DNA of 64,000 nucleotides from contig JAJTUP010000013.1 in NCBI GenBank assembly GCA_021399435.1, forward strand, positions 744,001 through 808,000, written 5' to 3'. This stretch comes from Diaporthe sp. PMI_573. Its lineage: Eukaryota; Ascomycota; Sordariomycetes; Diaporthales; Diaporthaceae. Under the pieces are notes generated by a model. It was not told the origin of the DNA and ran no database searches. It saw only the letters and a program-made list of their open reading frames with translations. Shown here piece after piece: positions 1 through 11,083 of this stretch (position 1 is its first letter; every line of letters begins with the position of its first letter). Position numbers and translations under genes: made by a program.

Positions 1-1358
1 AGGCTCCACATGCAGCCCTGGAGTCTCTCGCTTATCTGGTTTGCAACAAGCTGGACAAATCTCACACCGGTCTCTCGCGGCCCCACGTGAGCCCCGGACC
101 GAGAGGAGGATCCTTGAGAGGGGGGTGATGTCAGACGGCTGAGGTCGTGGCCCTCTTTGTATCTGGCTGTCGGGCCTCCGACCTGGGTCTCCGAATATTG
201 TCGGTACAGTTTACTTTTTCTCTGTTGGGTGACACAAGACAAGGGACAGGTCATTTTCCGACACATTCCGGGTAGGTACCTGAGTACTTCTCTTGTGCTG
301 GGGGGCATCCCACACACCGGCCAGCCCCTGCATAGAGAAGACCAAGGAGAGGCGGACGGGGTTGACGAACGGAAGGAAGCATAACGAAAAGTAGTGAGGC
401 GATGGGGGGAAATTAAGGATGGTGAAGTCAGCAAGGCAGCAAACAGGGCGCACAGCGGTCGGAGCCCATTGATGGGATGACAATGTCCAGCACCGTTTTG
501 ATCTGCAGTGCATGCATGTATCTTTTTTTTCTTCTTTCTCCCAGCAATTTATGGGCGCAACCAAGATCTGAATCTGACTGCATGCGTCTCGTAGATCCGA
601 TCTGTGTTGTGCATACAGGCGATACCCCAGGGTCATCGGCGTATTCTGCGCCCCGGCCAATGAGAATCCCCGAGTCCAACAACGTCCTGAGGTCCCGGGC
701 ATTTGGATCCCTGGAGCCGCATTCTTTGCTCTTCAACACGACCCAAAGAGGACTCGAGATCTCTGGCCCGCGGCGCTTTTGCCTCAAACGGCCCTGGGTT
801 CGTCATAAGCAAGCCTCCTTTTGGTCACAACGTCGCACATTCTCACAGAAGTTTCAATACTATCGACACGCCACGGAGTGCCACGGACCAGGAGGACTTG
901 TGCTCGACATCATCACGTACATTTGGTGCCTTCTTACCACACTCTGGGTTCAATGATCATCATTGAATGTTTTCTAATCATCGGCACTAAACGATATCCT
1001 CACAATGCCTCTTCTCCAAGCCATACAGCAGTCCGTGACTGAACACTGACTGAGCCAGTTCGTGTGAACGCCACTATTCAGGGTTCAACTTCCTCTGACC
1101 ACCATCCCCCCGATCCGTAGCCCAAATATGTGTGCAGAAAGTGTGCCCTGTTGATCTTCTCCATGAAAAAGCAACCCCTAGAAGGTCTCCGGGCACACGA
1201 ACGCCATGACACCAAGACTCCTAGTAGTCCCTCCTACCCAGAAAAAAGAAATAGACACAAAGGAAAGAAAAAGAAAAATGAGAAGATATCCGGGAAACAA
1301 GTAGTCTTGTCCACCGATCCCCCTCCCTGGTCCCTTCCTTTCGGCGCCCCCGCCCCCA
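1..1358. other. Intergenic, no gene recognised
   Basis: Only short overlapping open frames in both directions, without family resemblance, signal peptide or convincing splice pattern. The last 150 bases contain A-rich runs (about 1243-1285) downstream of the minus-strand gene that ends at 1359, which may belong to its 3' untranslated region. Confidence 0.5.
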
Positions 1359-1868
1359 TCACATCGGCCCGGCCGGGGTGCACGTTTCGCAGCAGATGTG
1401 CTCGCACCACACCTTGTTCCCGTCGATGATCATGATGCAGCTGCAGCGGCCGTACTCGTTGAACCTCTTGCCACACCAGCAGCAGTTCCAGCACCGGTTT
1501 CGCTGCTCGAAGGGGCAGTTGGGGAGCGGACACTTGGGCAGCAGCGGGCTCCCCGCCGCCGCCGCGGGACTGCCCTCGAAGCTGGGCGGCATCGGGTATG
1601 CGATTGACTGCGCCGTGAGGTTGCGGCACGGCTTACGCTTGGACGACGAGGATGAAGACGATGATTTGCTACTGCTGCCTTTCTTCTCCTTGTCCTTGCC
1701 CTTGCTGCTGCTGCTGTGGTGCTTCTTGCCGTTGTCCTTCTTGGAGGACTTTGATGACGACCCGCCTGACGATGATGATTTTGACGTCTCAGCTGGGGCG
1801 TCGGCGCAGTAGACAATGTCTGTCCGCGTGTGCTCGCACGGCAGAGTGTAGGTGATTTGGTGACACAT
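1359..1868 (-). CDS. Cysteine-rich small protein with Ser/Lys-rich linker (putative zinc-binding, unknown function)
   Basis: 169 residues from the ATG at 1868; the frame stays open further upstream, but this Met gives the start MCHQITYTLPCEH, which matches the MC- start of the neighbouring gene at 3751. Layout seen: a short N-terminal Cys/His part (residues 1-24), a low-complexity Ser/Lys linker with runs of S and KDKEKK (about 26-77), then a Cys-rich C-terminus containing CPLPNCPFEQRNRCWNCCWC and CEHICCETC. The C-terminal signature C-C-x-C-G-x8-C-x12-C-x-H-x-C-C-x2-C is shared, with almost the same spacing, with the gene at 3326-3751. No signal peptide or membrane segment is seen, so a cytosolic or nuclear place is inferred. 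Zinc binding is inferred from Cys/His spacing only. I cannot name the family. Confidence 0.65.
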   Translation of the reverse strand: MCHQITYTLPCEHTRTDIVYCADAPAETSKSSSSGGSSSKSSKKDNGKKHHSSSSKGKDKEKKGSSSKSSSSSSSSKRKPCRNLTAQSIAYPMPPSFEGSPAAAAGSPLLPKCPLPNCPFEQRNRCWNCCWCGKRFNEYGRCSCIMIIDGNKVWCEHICCETCTPAGPM

Positions 1869-3325
1869 GGTCTCAAGTCTCGTGAACCCTTTGAGGAACT
1901 GTAGATCTCCGTGTTCGCCGATGTGGTAGAGAGACGTGTGAGGAGTGGTATCACGGCGGTGATAGAACGGTCCCAGGTGTTCTCTGAATGAGGAATTCCG
2001 TCCCTGGTAGCCTTGGGTGCTCTCGCTCGGGAGTGAGCCCTTAAGTATGAAAATATCGTTCGCCGAGTTGGGGTGGCAGCCGCTGTGATGTGAAGTGGTT
2101 GCTCTGATCATCTGATGTGATAGGATGCCATCCCAAACCACCAGCCCAAGCATCGACGACAGGGCGATTTATATGTCGTGGTCATACCGGTCAGCTAGCT
2201 GAGACCGCCGCTGGGTCTCCGCATACAAGCATCTTCAGCTGTCGTCGTGTCATTGCTCGTCAGCGGCTCTCCCTCCCAGCCGGAGTGGGATGGGTTCTCA
2301 ATAAGTGCCAGGGGTGGCCGATCAATAGATGACGAGGGGACGTCGTCGAGGACCCTCGATGTTTCTCGACAGCTCGTGTTATCGGATTGGCCAAGCCGAT
2401 TTGGAATTCCTTCTTTCTAGCCCGGCCACTGTTGGACATGTCCCGACCGTCTGGCGTGGACTCGATTAGGCACAAAGTAGAAGGGGTTGCGACGGGATAT
2501 TGGGGGGAGGGGAGGGGGGGTGTGGGGCCACGCGGTGATCTTCGCGGGTGACAGACGCCTCAAGGTGAGGAAAGAGGGCCACCGGGGGTTCCCACGGAGC
2601 CGGATCCGTATGGTTGAAGGTTGCACAGAAACATTTTTTTGCTTTAAGATTTTCCCATCTGCCTGGGTGCCCACCTTCCCACGTCCCGGGTCCCGGCCGT
2701 CTGGTCCCCTACATCCTAGCCTCTCAAATTTCCCAATGGCTCTCACAGCCTCATCGAATAGTCTATGCGAATACCCCACCCAAGCCGAAGCCACTTGGCC
2801 GCGCCGGTGTTGCTCATTGGAATGTTCAGGAACCTGACCTCGTGTGGCACAAACGCGTGTTGTTCAGCTGACCTCATGCCCTGCCGCACTTCCTTGTAGG
2901 AGGATCCTGGCTTGCAACTTTACTTTTTCCAGCCCGCCGGATCTCGCTTACGAGATCTTGCAGCCCGATGCCGATTCAAAAAAGGAATCCTTCCGATCCC
3001 AACAGAGATTGAACAGCCAAGTATGTGCGTGATATCTCCCAAAGATCTCCCAGCCCGCAGATGTGGGTCTTTTGTTTTCTGGGATAAAGGAATGAAGGAA
3101 AAAAAAAAAAAAAAGGAAAAAAGACGCAAGGCAACCGCGAGGGGAAAGAAAAAGGCTCCACCACTGAGTGCCTCGTGTGTGCTTCTGACCCACCCCGACT
3201 CGCTTTTGTTACCCCAATCGTACACCAGCCTCGATATAGTTCAGGCGAAGCCTCGATAACTGGTATTCCCAAAACAAGAAGATCCAAAGGAAAAAGAAAA
3301 CCACCAAAAACACATCGTCGATACG
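1869..3325. other. Intergenic between two Cys-rich genes
   Basis: No supported gene. Holds the upstream region of the minus-strand gene starting at 1868 and the 3' flank of the gene ending at 3326, including a long A run at about 3100-3122. Small open frames here show no recognisable features. Confidence 0.45.
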
Positions 3326-3751
3326 TCACCGGCCGGTTCCAGCTCTCCCTGTCCCAGACTCAGCGGCCACATCCGGTTCGCACGCCAGGCAGCACTTGTG
3401 ATAGCAGAGCGAGTCTGGGCTCTTTTTCATCGGATGGTAGCAGACCGGGTAGGTGTTTCCGCCCAAGCCGCAACGGCAGCAGACCCAGAGCCCGTTCAGC
3501 TCCTCCAGCCGGCACGCGCCCCGGCTGCACTTCGGGCTAGCCAGGCACCCGCCACTGGCGCACGGGTTGTTGAAGTCGATGCCCAGGCTGCCACTCTGCT
3601 CGTCAAAGTAGGAAGTGTCCGGGCAGGCAGACCAGGTCTGGAAGGCCTCGTCGAGCGTGGCGGCCGGGCAGAAGACATAGTGTATGACAAACTCGATGTC
3701 CCTCGTGCATGGAGCACTGTGATGATGATGGAGATAGTAGTAGATACACAT
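3326..3751 (-). CDS. Cysteine-rich small protein, divergent paralogue of the gene at 1359-1868
   Basis: 141 residues from the ATG at 3751; the open frame extends 19 codons upstream, but the chosen Met gives MCIYYYLHHHHSAPC, parallel to the neighbour's MC- start. Key C-terminal segment: WVCCRCG, then N-x-Y and a Cys eight residues after the Gly, then CYHKCCLAC. This gives C-C-x-C-G-x8-C-x11-C-x-H-x-C-C-x2-C, matching the neighbour, including the N-x-Y inside the x8 spacer. Unlike the neighbour it has no Ser/Lys linker; the middle instead carries further Cys pairs (CASGGC, CSRGAC). The Cys/His pattern suggests a small zinc-binding fold, by inference only. Both genes are on the minus strand about 1.5 kb apart, which suggests an old tandem duplication. 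Family name and function unknown. Confidence 0.65.
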   Translation of the reverse strand: MCIYYYLHHHHSAPCTRDIEFVIHYVFCPAATLDEAFQTWSACPDTSYFDEQSGSLGIDFNNPCASGGCLASPKCSRGACRLEELNGLWVCCRCGLGGNTYPVCYHPMKKSPDSLCYHKCCLACEPDVAAESGTGRAGTGR

Positions 3752-3942
3752 GGTCGCCGTCTTCCCGGGGCCAGAGTCGGTGCGACGACGGGCACTGAAG
3801 TATTCCAAGAGGACGTTGTTGGTATTCTGGCAAAGGCGTAGCCGCCTCTGTGGCGCTGGCGAGGTCTCAATCGGAAACTTGGGATGCCCCTGAGAGTCTC
3901 AACCTGGCTGTCCCACGAGTGGCTTGTCGACGGGCGGGCGGG

Positions 3943-3971
3943 GTGTGTATGCGTGTGTGTGTGTGTGTGTG

Positions 3972-4015
<44 letters not shown>
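3943..4015. repeat. (GT)n microsatellite
   Basis: About 70 bases of alternating GT with a few interruptions (GTAT, GCGT). It lies about 190 bp upstream of the minus-strand start at 3751, so it is in the 5' flank of the second Cys-rich gene. Long translated frames across it (VCVCV / THTHT) are artefacts of the repeat. Confidence 0.95.
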
Positions 4016-4016
<1 letters not shown>

Positions 4017-7000
4017 CTGAAGCACTCTGGCGTGCTCCTCTGATGGCTCGGCGTGTGAGGCCTAAGCTGGTCAAATTGATTCTAGCCAAGAGTAGGACGG
4101 TGATGGCGGCTGCTTCCGAGGACCTGCATCAAGTCAATGGTTGTTCACGCAGGCATGGATGGGCAAGAGGGACGCACTTAGCCGAGACAGGGGGAGCTTG
4201 CAGGATGGTGGGCAAGTGCAGCTGTCAGGCTGAGCAACGGCTGCAAGAAAAGGAGATATGGTGTGGGAGGAGAGGCTAGGTTGATATTATATATCTTTTG
4301 GTCTGGTGACTAGTCTGCCACCGTTCTGCGGGTGGGATGATTCAGATGAAATATCAGGAGAGAGTGTGTGTGCCTGGGCTTGATCCTTTGGAGTGAGAGG
4401 CTTTCGGACGAATATTATCTGGGAAAGAGTCAGCCGGCCTCCCTATATCCTCGAAAATTGTGCTTCCACGGACTTAGCTCTTTCCTCAATGGCAGTTACG
4501 CCGCATTTGACTTGCTTATTCTTGCCTTGTTACGTTGTCGACTCCCCGCTGAACACAAAGATGCCATGCACTAGGATGGAGAGCTCGGTGAGTATTTATA
4601 CGAGAGTCCTCTGAAAAAGACCATGTCGAAGATCATTTGTATAAGGCCGCCAAAGCGTGATCAAGTCCCGTTTTACCGGTCGACAAAAGCCCCCCCACCC
4701 CCCTCATCCCGCTGCCCTTATTTCGCGGTAGCCATGTGCTTGTGGTGCACACTGCTACGCCTTCCCGCCACCCTCCCATCGCATCGGTACCAGATTTTCG
4801 CATCTGCTCGCAACGCTGAAGAGCCGGGCTGAAATAATTGGCCGCCACTGTCCAACCAGACTGCCACTGTGGCCTTCTACACGTGGCTTTCTCGTGGTTT
4901 CTTGTCTGTTGCGGAACGGCGGGAGGAGGACAGGCGCGTGGGAGTCTGATGGCCGGACTTCAACATGAGACACCTTGGAACCACAAGATGTAAGACACCA
5001 CGAGATATTTGGGGCCTCGGATTATTCGTGATGTCCTTGTATTGTTAGATCCAGGCAGAACGTAAGCCTGACAGACCCGCTCCTGATCTGAACACGAGGT
5101 CACTGTCAGTCAGATCCGCAAGAGAGAGGAAAAAGTGGGAGAGGGAGATACAGCAGATCGCAATCACTTCTGGTTAGAGTGCCTGGGTAGTACGTGACAA
5201 TGCTGTGCCGCCGGGACCTGAAAGGAGGAGGGCTGAACACGCGGTGTGGCTTGTGCAATGTAGGCGCCAGGCGCTCCTCCCACATATCCCGTCGCACCCA
5301 GAATCACCCGAGTGGGTTACAGCCCAGCAAGTGCGTGCCTCCTCGAAATATCGGTCTATTTCGAATCCACGATCGCAGGAGTTGTTGACAGCTCGACGAA
5401 ATCACACGGTTTCTGGACGACCGTCCCGAAGAGGCTCGGAAGAAGTAGGAGGGCCGAATAATGTCGTCACCAAATGCCAGGAAAAGCAAAATAAGAGGCA
5501 CGTCTCCTGACCCACTGGGCATTCAGCGGACTTCGGCGCCAGGCACTGGACGGTCCTCTGGGAAGTCGACCATCTTCATTGATAATGCAAATCATTGCCC
5601 GGCGGACCTTGACAGCGCCAGACTGGCCCTGGCGACTCTCCTGGTGGTGTCTCTCCCTGTGCGCACTGCATGTCTGTCAAAGCGAACCCATCCTTTTGCA
5701 TCCACGTCGGGACAATGTGACAGGTCAATCTGTCAACCAGGTAGTGCGAAATTCGCCGTGTGACAAGGACATCTTTTGCGTACACGACGCCTGCGATTGT
5801 GCGACGGCCAGCCAAAAGCCACGCAACGCCTTTCGCCCTGCGCGAGCCTTCGAGAACGCACTTGTGCACGCCTTGTAAGCTTCTCGAAGCCGCGCTGCAC
5901 CCTTCTGCGGTCTCAGAGAGATCCTTTCATGTGTATGTTCAAGCCTGTCGCGGATACCGGCGGCGACAGCTCGAGGAACGAACCGCCCTGCAGTCCCGGA
6001 TACCGATGCCATGGGTCCGATTCGATCCTAATCTCGCTCAACGGAGTATCCTGCATATTGGAACGGAGAAGTAACGGTCAATGCATAATTGACAGGTGTA
6101 AGACAGGGGTTGCTCATCTGACAGATGAATTGTGTGCCTATCAAACCTCTACCAGAAGACAGACACCGAGCACGTCTATTTGGGGGAAAGGGTGGTACCA
6201 GATACCCGAGCGCAACAACTATCCAACAGAGTTTGAGTCAAGGACTGAGGGCTTAGGCCCAGATCCTGGGGCTCCAGCATTCGCAAACATCTCTTCGACG
6301 GAAATGGGTGTATGAGAGACGTCACCGTGCAGTAGACCCCTGAGGACACGGTTACACGCGCAATCTCCAGATCACATTGCATTCTAAATCGAGTCCACAC
6401 CGGCCTCGAGTATTGGAAGATCAGGCCTATTTTGGCGCGGGCTGTATGACAATATCAAGGTGCCTTTGAGAGCCCCCTTGGCGGGAATAGCAGCGTGATT
6501 CGATAAGATACGGACTGGAATATATCCGAGGCTGCCACACACACCGGCATGTCTTGATTGATAGACACAAAGCCGCCAAGGGATTGAGCTCATATCTCCA
6601 CAACAATCAACCTGCGGTCTTGACGCAGGAAGATCTAGTGAGATTTCGGAGGAGGCCGGTCCAAGAATGCTGGTGTACTGGGATCGTCGACCCCGTGTGA
6701 TCAGCCACATTGTACCACGCCAACTATCGATAACCTCTCAATGGCATCGGATGGCGTGTGTCGCCCCCAGGGGTCTAGACCGAGGTGCATGCAGTGCCGC
6801 AGCACACACTGCAGCAAGCAGAGGAACCTCATCTCGCACAATGCGATCAAAGACCCCGGGGAACATTGTCCGTGTGCGCGTCCCATCTAGGCCCGGCGCC
6901 AATGCATGTGCCCGTAGTTGCTTTTCTTTTGCTTTTTCCTTTTGCTTTTTCCATTTGCGCTGTCCAACTACCAACCGCGCTTCCCCATTCGGGGCCTTTT

Positions 7001-8836
7001 TCTCACAAGTACGATGTGTCGTGTTCGGAACGCACTGAGACACCCTCAGTCCGAAAGCTTGTCTCTGACGGGTCCAATCTCTGCAGGTAGATGGCTATTG
7101 TCTGGCTTGTAAGGGTGATGTCTCAGCGCATGGTCCCCCCAACACGACCTTATGATATACGAGACCCTGGAGGCGATGGCAGGATCGGGTATTGTTTAGC
7201 ATTTCCTCCGAATTTCCTATCGCCCGCCCAATCCGGACCCGCAGATCCGACTGCATGTTGCAGCTGAGTTCGAGGTTAAGGTACGACTGAGCTGTGAAGT
7301 TGGACTCGGCCCCACTGCCTTGGACAACCGTGTAAGATGATTGGTTTCCTCTTCGACCACACCACCCGGTAGCCGACTTCACCTGACCAAACGCGAACTC
7401 CAACGCTCGGCATTAGTCTGCTGCCAGAAACCCCGGGAGACATTAGCGAAGGTGTGCGGCCGCGTTAGGCGAGTCGCGGGCTGCAAAGGACGCAGAGGAA
7501 ATTATATCATCATCCCCTGTTGCATGATCTTACAGGAGCGAACTTGTCCGAAAAGAAAATGCCGCCTAAACGTCATCCATCCTGAGAGCCCCAGAAATGT
7601 GCCTGGCGGCGATTCCATGGTGGCAACCTCGGCATGCATTACGCCAAGCCGCCGTCCAGAAAGGCAGGCTTTTCACGGTCCGACCAGCTTCGTGAGCCAC
7701 CGGCGCTTGTCTTTCCCGTGAGGACCCCGGCTGTGCGGCTTCCCCCCATCTCAGGGTGCCAGACGCAGTCGAGCCGTGGATCGACGGCGGTGAGCCAAAA
7801 AGACGAACACCTGGAGAGATGGGGGTGGGCAAGGATCATCGCTGTGGCGCTACGTGGGCACAACTCAGACTTGCTTTTCCCACGACCATTCCGCAGCCAC
7901 AGGACCGAATCAGACTGGTCCTCGCCCCCCAACCTCAGCCACGGTGCAGTGCCGAGTGGACCAACGCGCAGGACAAGAGCACTCAAATACGGCTTGCGCA
8001 AAGAATAGCAATTCCCATTTGCATGAGCTGGATACATACCCTTCAATATACAGATCTTGGCGAGAAAGAGGTAAACCCACAGTCTCAGCCGCCCGGATCC
8101 CACCGACGAGGAGAGACACGCCTCGACGCACTGGGCTTGCAGGCGAGAGGCCGCCACGCCCGCCGATTCAACAGCAAACAGTCCTGGTCAGGTCGGCCCC
8201 ACATTCCGACTGAAGTGGCACTTGATTGTGAGGCTGACACTCAGGGTCCCAACGAGACACATATCACGGCCCGCCGAGGTCTTTCCGCAGTGGGTGCGTT
8301 CAAGCATAGCCAAGCCATGCCGCGGTGGCTTTGCCAGTAGGGCCCGTCTAGCCAGACCCGTGGCCACGCCCATCGACGGGGCGGTCTGTAAGCCGGAGCG
8401 TTCCGAGCGGCTGGCACTCTGGAGGTAAATTGTGGAGAGGCTATTATGTCGTTTTACTTCGGCCACTGCGGCATGCTCACAGGTGGCGTGGAGGCAATGC
8501 TTTTTCTTTGTTCCCCGGTCTGACAGGATCGCACATCGATAAGTGTCTGTGAATCTCTCTTGAACTGTTGGGCAACCTTGACAAAGTGCAGCGAACAGTC
8601 CGAGGTGGGCATACAATGCATATTGAATTGATCCGCCCGAGCCCAAGGCACCTTCCTAACGCCGAGCCCAGTGTTCATGTGGTATTTATGATCGCAAAAA
8701 GAGTAAATAAACATACCGCCCTATCTGCCAAAGCACACAAGAGTGCTCATAGGCTTCGCAAATGACTGGCTGTCTACAGGAAAAGTAGCGTTCTCGGAGG
8801 TTGTCCGTCGATGTTTCACCAAAATGAATTCTGCCC
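4016..8836. other. Gene-poor interval of about 4.8 kb
   Basis: Many overlapping short frames on both strands, none with a recognisable domain, signal peptide or splice structure. A pyrimidine-rich imperfect direct repeat (units of CTTTTG/CTTTTTCC) sits at about 6919-6956. The base composition is not AT-rich, so RIP decay is not evident. I cannot tell whether non-coding transcripts or short secreted proteins are encoded here. Confidence 0.4.
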
Positions 8837-9454
8837 CTAGGCCTTGGGCATAGCAGGCACACAGATCGCGCTGCCAGGCCGCAACAACTCACAACTTATA
8901 CCCTCGTTGGCCGCCTTTAGCTTCTCCACGTCGATGCCGTGCATAGTCGCGATGCTCCAGCACGTCTCACCGCGCTGAATCTGGTGTCCATGGCTGCCAG
9001 GGCCGCAGTGCGCCATGTGTTCGGACTTCGCCATCCAGCCGAGGAACCAAAAGACACCCATCAGGAACAGCGCCAGGATGAAGAAGAAGTTCAGCAGAGG
9101 CATCAATTCGGCGCGCCAGTGCCTCTTCATTGCATCGTCTCCCCACCTCTGGCTCAAGTTGTTGCGTGCGGTGGCATGGTCGAGGAAGGGCTGTGCTGCC
9201 TCTGTCTCGTCGTAGGGCGGCGGGGCGTCGGCGTCGCCGGCTTCGACGTCGATATTCTCGAGGTTCGACGGGGGCTTCGGAGCGTCTGCGACCTTAGTGA
9301 GGTGCCCGTAGCGGGAGCCTGGGGGCCCCTCCCAGAGGCTTCCATCTGCGTCGCGGAAAGTGTAGACCTGGGTATCGGCGTCGTAGCTTACACGGACCAT
9401 GCCTTCGGGGAGACGCTCCTCATCGGCATCCAGTTCTGCGTAACGGGACGACAT
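8837..9454 (-). CDS. Single-pass membrane protein with C-terminal LysM domain
   Basis: 205 residues, intronless, ATG at 9454, stop TAG at 8837. Residues 1-116 are acidic and Pro-rich without a signal peptide, with a motif near the start reading YDADTQVYTFRDADGSLWEG. A strongly hydrophobic segment at about 117-140 (LLNFFFILALFLMGVFWFLG) is a transmembrane helix. Residues about 157-200 form a LysM module: HQIQRGETCWSIATMHGID, then LKAANEGISCELLRPGSAIC. LysM modules bind chitin or peptidoglycan-type N-acetylglucosamine polymers. Absence of a signal peptide plus one internal helix suggests a type II topology with LysM in the lumen or outside; that is inference. Secreted fungal LysM effectors lack this cytosolic N-terminus, so this is probably a resident membrane protein. 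The Cys residues in the module are as usual for fungal LysM. Confidence 0.85.
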   Translation of the reverse strand: MSSRYAELDADEERLPEGMVRVSYDADTQVYTFRDADGSLWEGPPGSRYGHLTKVADAPKPPSNLENIDVEAGDADAPPPYDETEAAQPFLDHATARNNLSQRWGDDAMKRHWRAELMPLLNFFFILALFLMGVFWFLGWMAKSEHMAHCGPGSHGHQIQRGETCWSIATMHGIDVEKLKAANEGISCELLRPGSAICVPAMPKA

Positions 9455-10540
9455 CGTAAGCTGGTCTGGGCTGGTCTGGACTGTTGTCCTTTGTGTTCTG
9501 ATTGATACGCGGTTGACGGCGAGACGTAGGTTGAGACTTGGTCTGGTTCTGGTGCTGTTGAGATGGAGGTTGTTGGGGTATGGTTGGATGAGGCAACAAA
9601 GGTGGCGATGCGAGGAGGATAAAAGGAGGTCGAGGTGACGTGACGTTAGTTTGGGGGTGGGGGGGGGGATGGAGCGTTTCAGTTGGGGTCTGCGCCACAG
9701 GCCGACTGACTGCTGCCGCTGCCAGGTGGACAGGCATGACGAGGCCGTTGATTAGTGGGCATTTGTATTAGGTATGCAACCTCAACCCGAACGAATGGAT
9801 GTGTGAATTCATCAAGCTCTACACGAGGTCCTCAGTGTGCCGTTGCGTCATTTACCGTTGGCTATTTTCCCTCGTAATCTGCATCCGTAATGTGGATATG
9901 TCTGTTCAATCATCTGGGCAAGTCCTGGGCTCACCCTCGGCCGTTTTGTTTTACGGGGCTGCGAGCCTACTGTTACACGGCGAGACATGGTCTATGCAGA
10001 ACTGAAGCTTGGACTTCCGTTGTGTTCAGGTTCAAAAGTGTTGGCCTCCATCTCTTTAAGTTTGTCTCATTTCCGTCCTCAATCTCTCACGCTTCAAGAC
10101 ACTCCGAGGTTGACTGAGCTTGAGGAGCTGCTTGGCTTCTACACGTGCCGCCCGTTCCGTGCCGCTGCCGTTTCTTCACTAACATTGTCCCACCCTCTCA
10201 CCACGTATTTCTGTTAGACTCTGCTCCATCCAACCCCATGGGTCCCTGCCGCCATCTCTTGGTCAGACCTGTCACATGGAGGAACTGCCGCTCCCCCTGC
10301 GACCCATGCACTGCCCCCTTGGCTGGGCCAGTGACAGGGCCGTCTCTTCCACTCTGGCTCCAGACAACAAGGTGACAAGTGCTTCCTGAAACGGATACTG
10401 CTTTCTACAGTGCATGTGTAAACCAGAGACCAGAGACCTGCAAGCCTGACGTGTGCCTCTGTTCTGGTTTTTGCTGGGCTCTGATTTTCCTGGCAGTGTG
10501 CTGGATCGGGCTCAACAAACAATCAACTTTGTCCACAGAA

Positions 10541-10576
<36 letters not shown>
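10541..10576. repeat. (GAC)12 trinucleotide repeat
   Basis: Twelve perfect GAC units about 510 bp upstream of the CCCH gene start; outside any supported coding region. Confidence 0.95.
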
Positions 10577-10687
10577 CCAGTAGACAGACAGAGGCAGACT
10601 GCCTTCTTCCTTGGGCACCAACTTACCCGAGCACAGTTTCTGGCTTGGATGTGGTGATTCAGGCTTTTAGGTCACACATACTCGCAC

Positions 10688-10763
10688 TGCTGGCGCTGGT
10701 GCTGGTGCTGTTGCTGGTGCTGTTGCTGGTGCCGGTGCTGGTGCCGCTGCCCCTGCTGCTGCC
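10688..10763. repeat. Imperfect GCTGGT/GCTGTT repeat
   Basis: Hexamer-type repeat (GCTGGTGCTGTT and variants) about 330 bp upstream of the CCCH gene; low complexity, not coding as far as I can judge. Confidence 0.8.
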
Positions 10764-11083
10764 CCGCCCAAGTGCATTCAAAATTCGGCCTTATCATCTC
10801 AACCCATTGTTCCCACCCACCACCAGGTAAACGAAAAGGCAGCAACAAACCTTCCAGGGACCTTGAAAGCAGCGGAGAGTACAGAGGTCAAGGGCGAGGT
10901 TTATGGTCAGAGTAAAGACAAAGTTCCATATCCCCTAGGAAGGCTGGAAAGGTCCCTGGGTAAGGATTCAAACTGCCGACTTCACCGTTGCCGTTGCCTT
11001 TGCGTTTGCGTATCCTACTTTGCCCCCCACCCCGCCAGACGCGCCAACCACAAGCAGTCAAAGGCAGAGGCAGACCACCCGAG

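Larger units (their letters stand above)
9455..11083. other. Intergenic between LysM and CCCH genes (opposite directions)
   Basis: Shared upstream region of a minus-strand and a plus-strand gene. It contains trinucleotide and GCTGGT-type repeats, annotated separately, and pyrimidine-rich stretches before the start at 11084. Frames translating to poly-Arg/Asp or Leu-Val strings here come from the repeats. No gene supported. Confidence 0.5.

Noticed and set aside
7639..8340. Overlapping long frames on both strands (172 and 194 codons)
   Set aside because: No domain, no signal peptide, odd composition, and each is as likely as the other; consistent with chance in GC-rich DNA.
10453..10830. 125-codon frame with poly-Arg and Leu-Val strings
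   Set aside because: Made by the GAC and GCTGGT repeats; no other coding signs.
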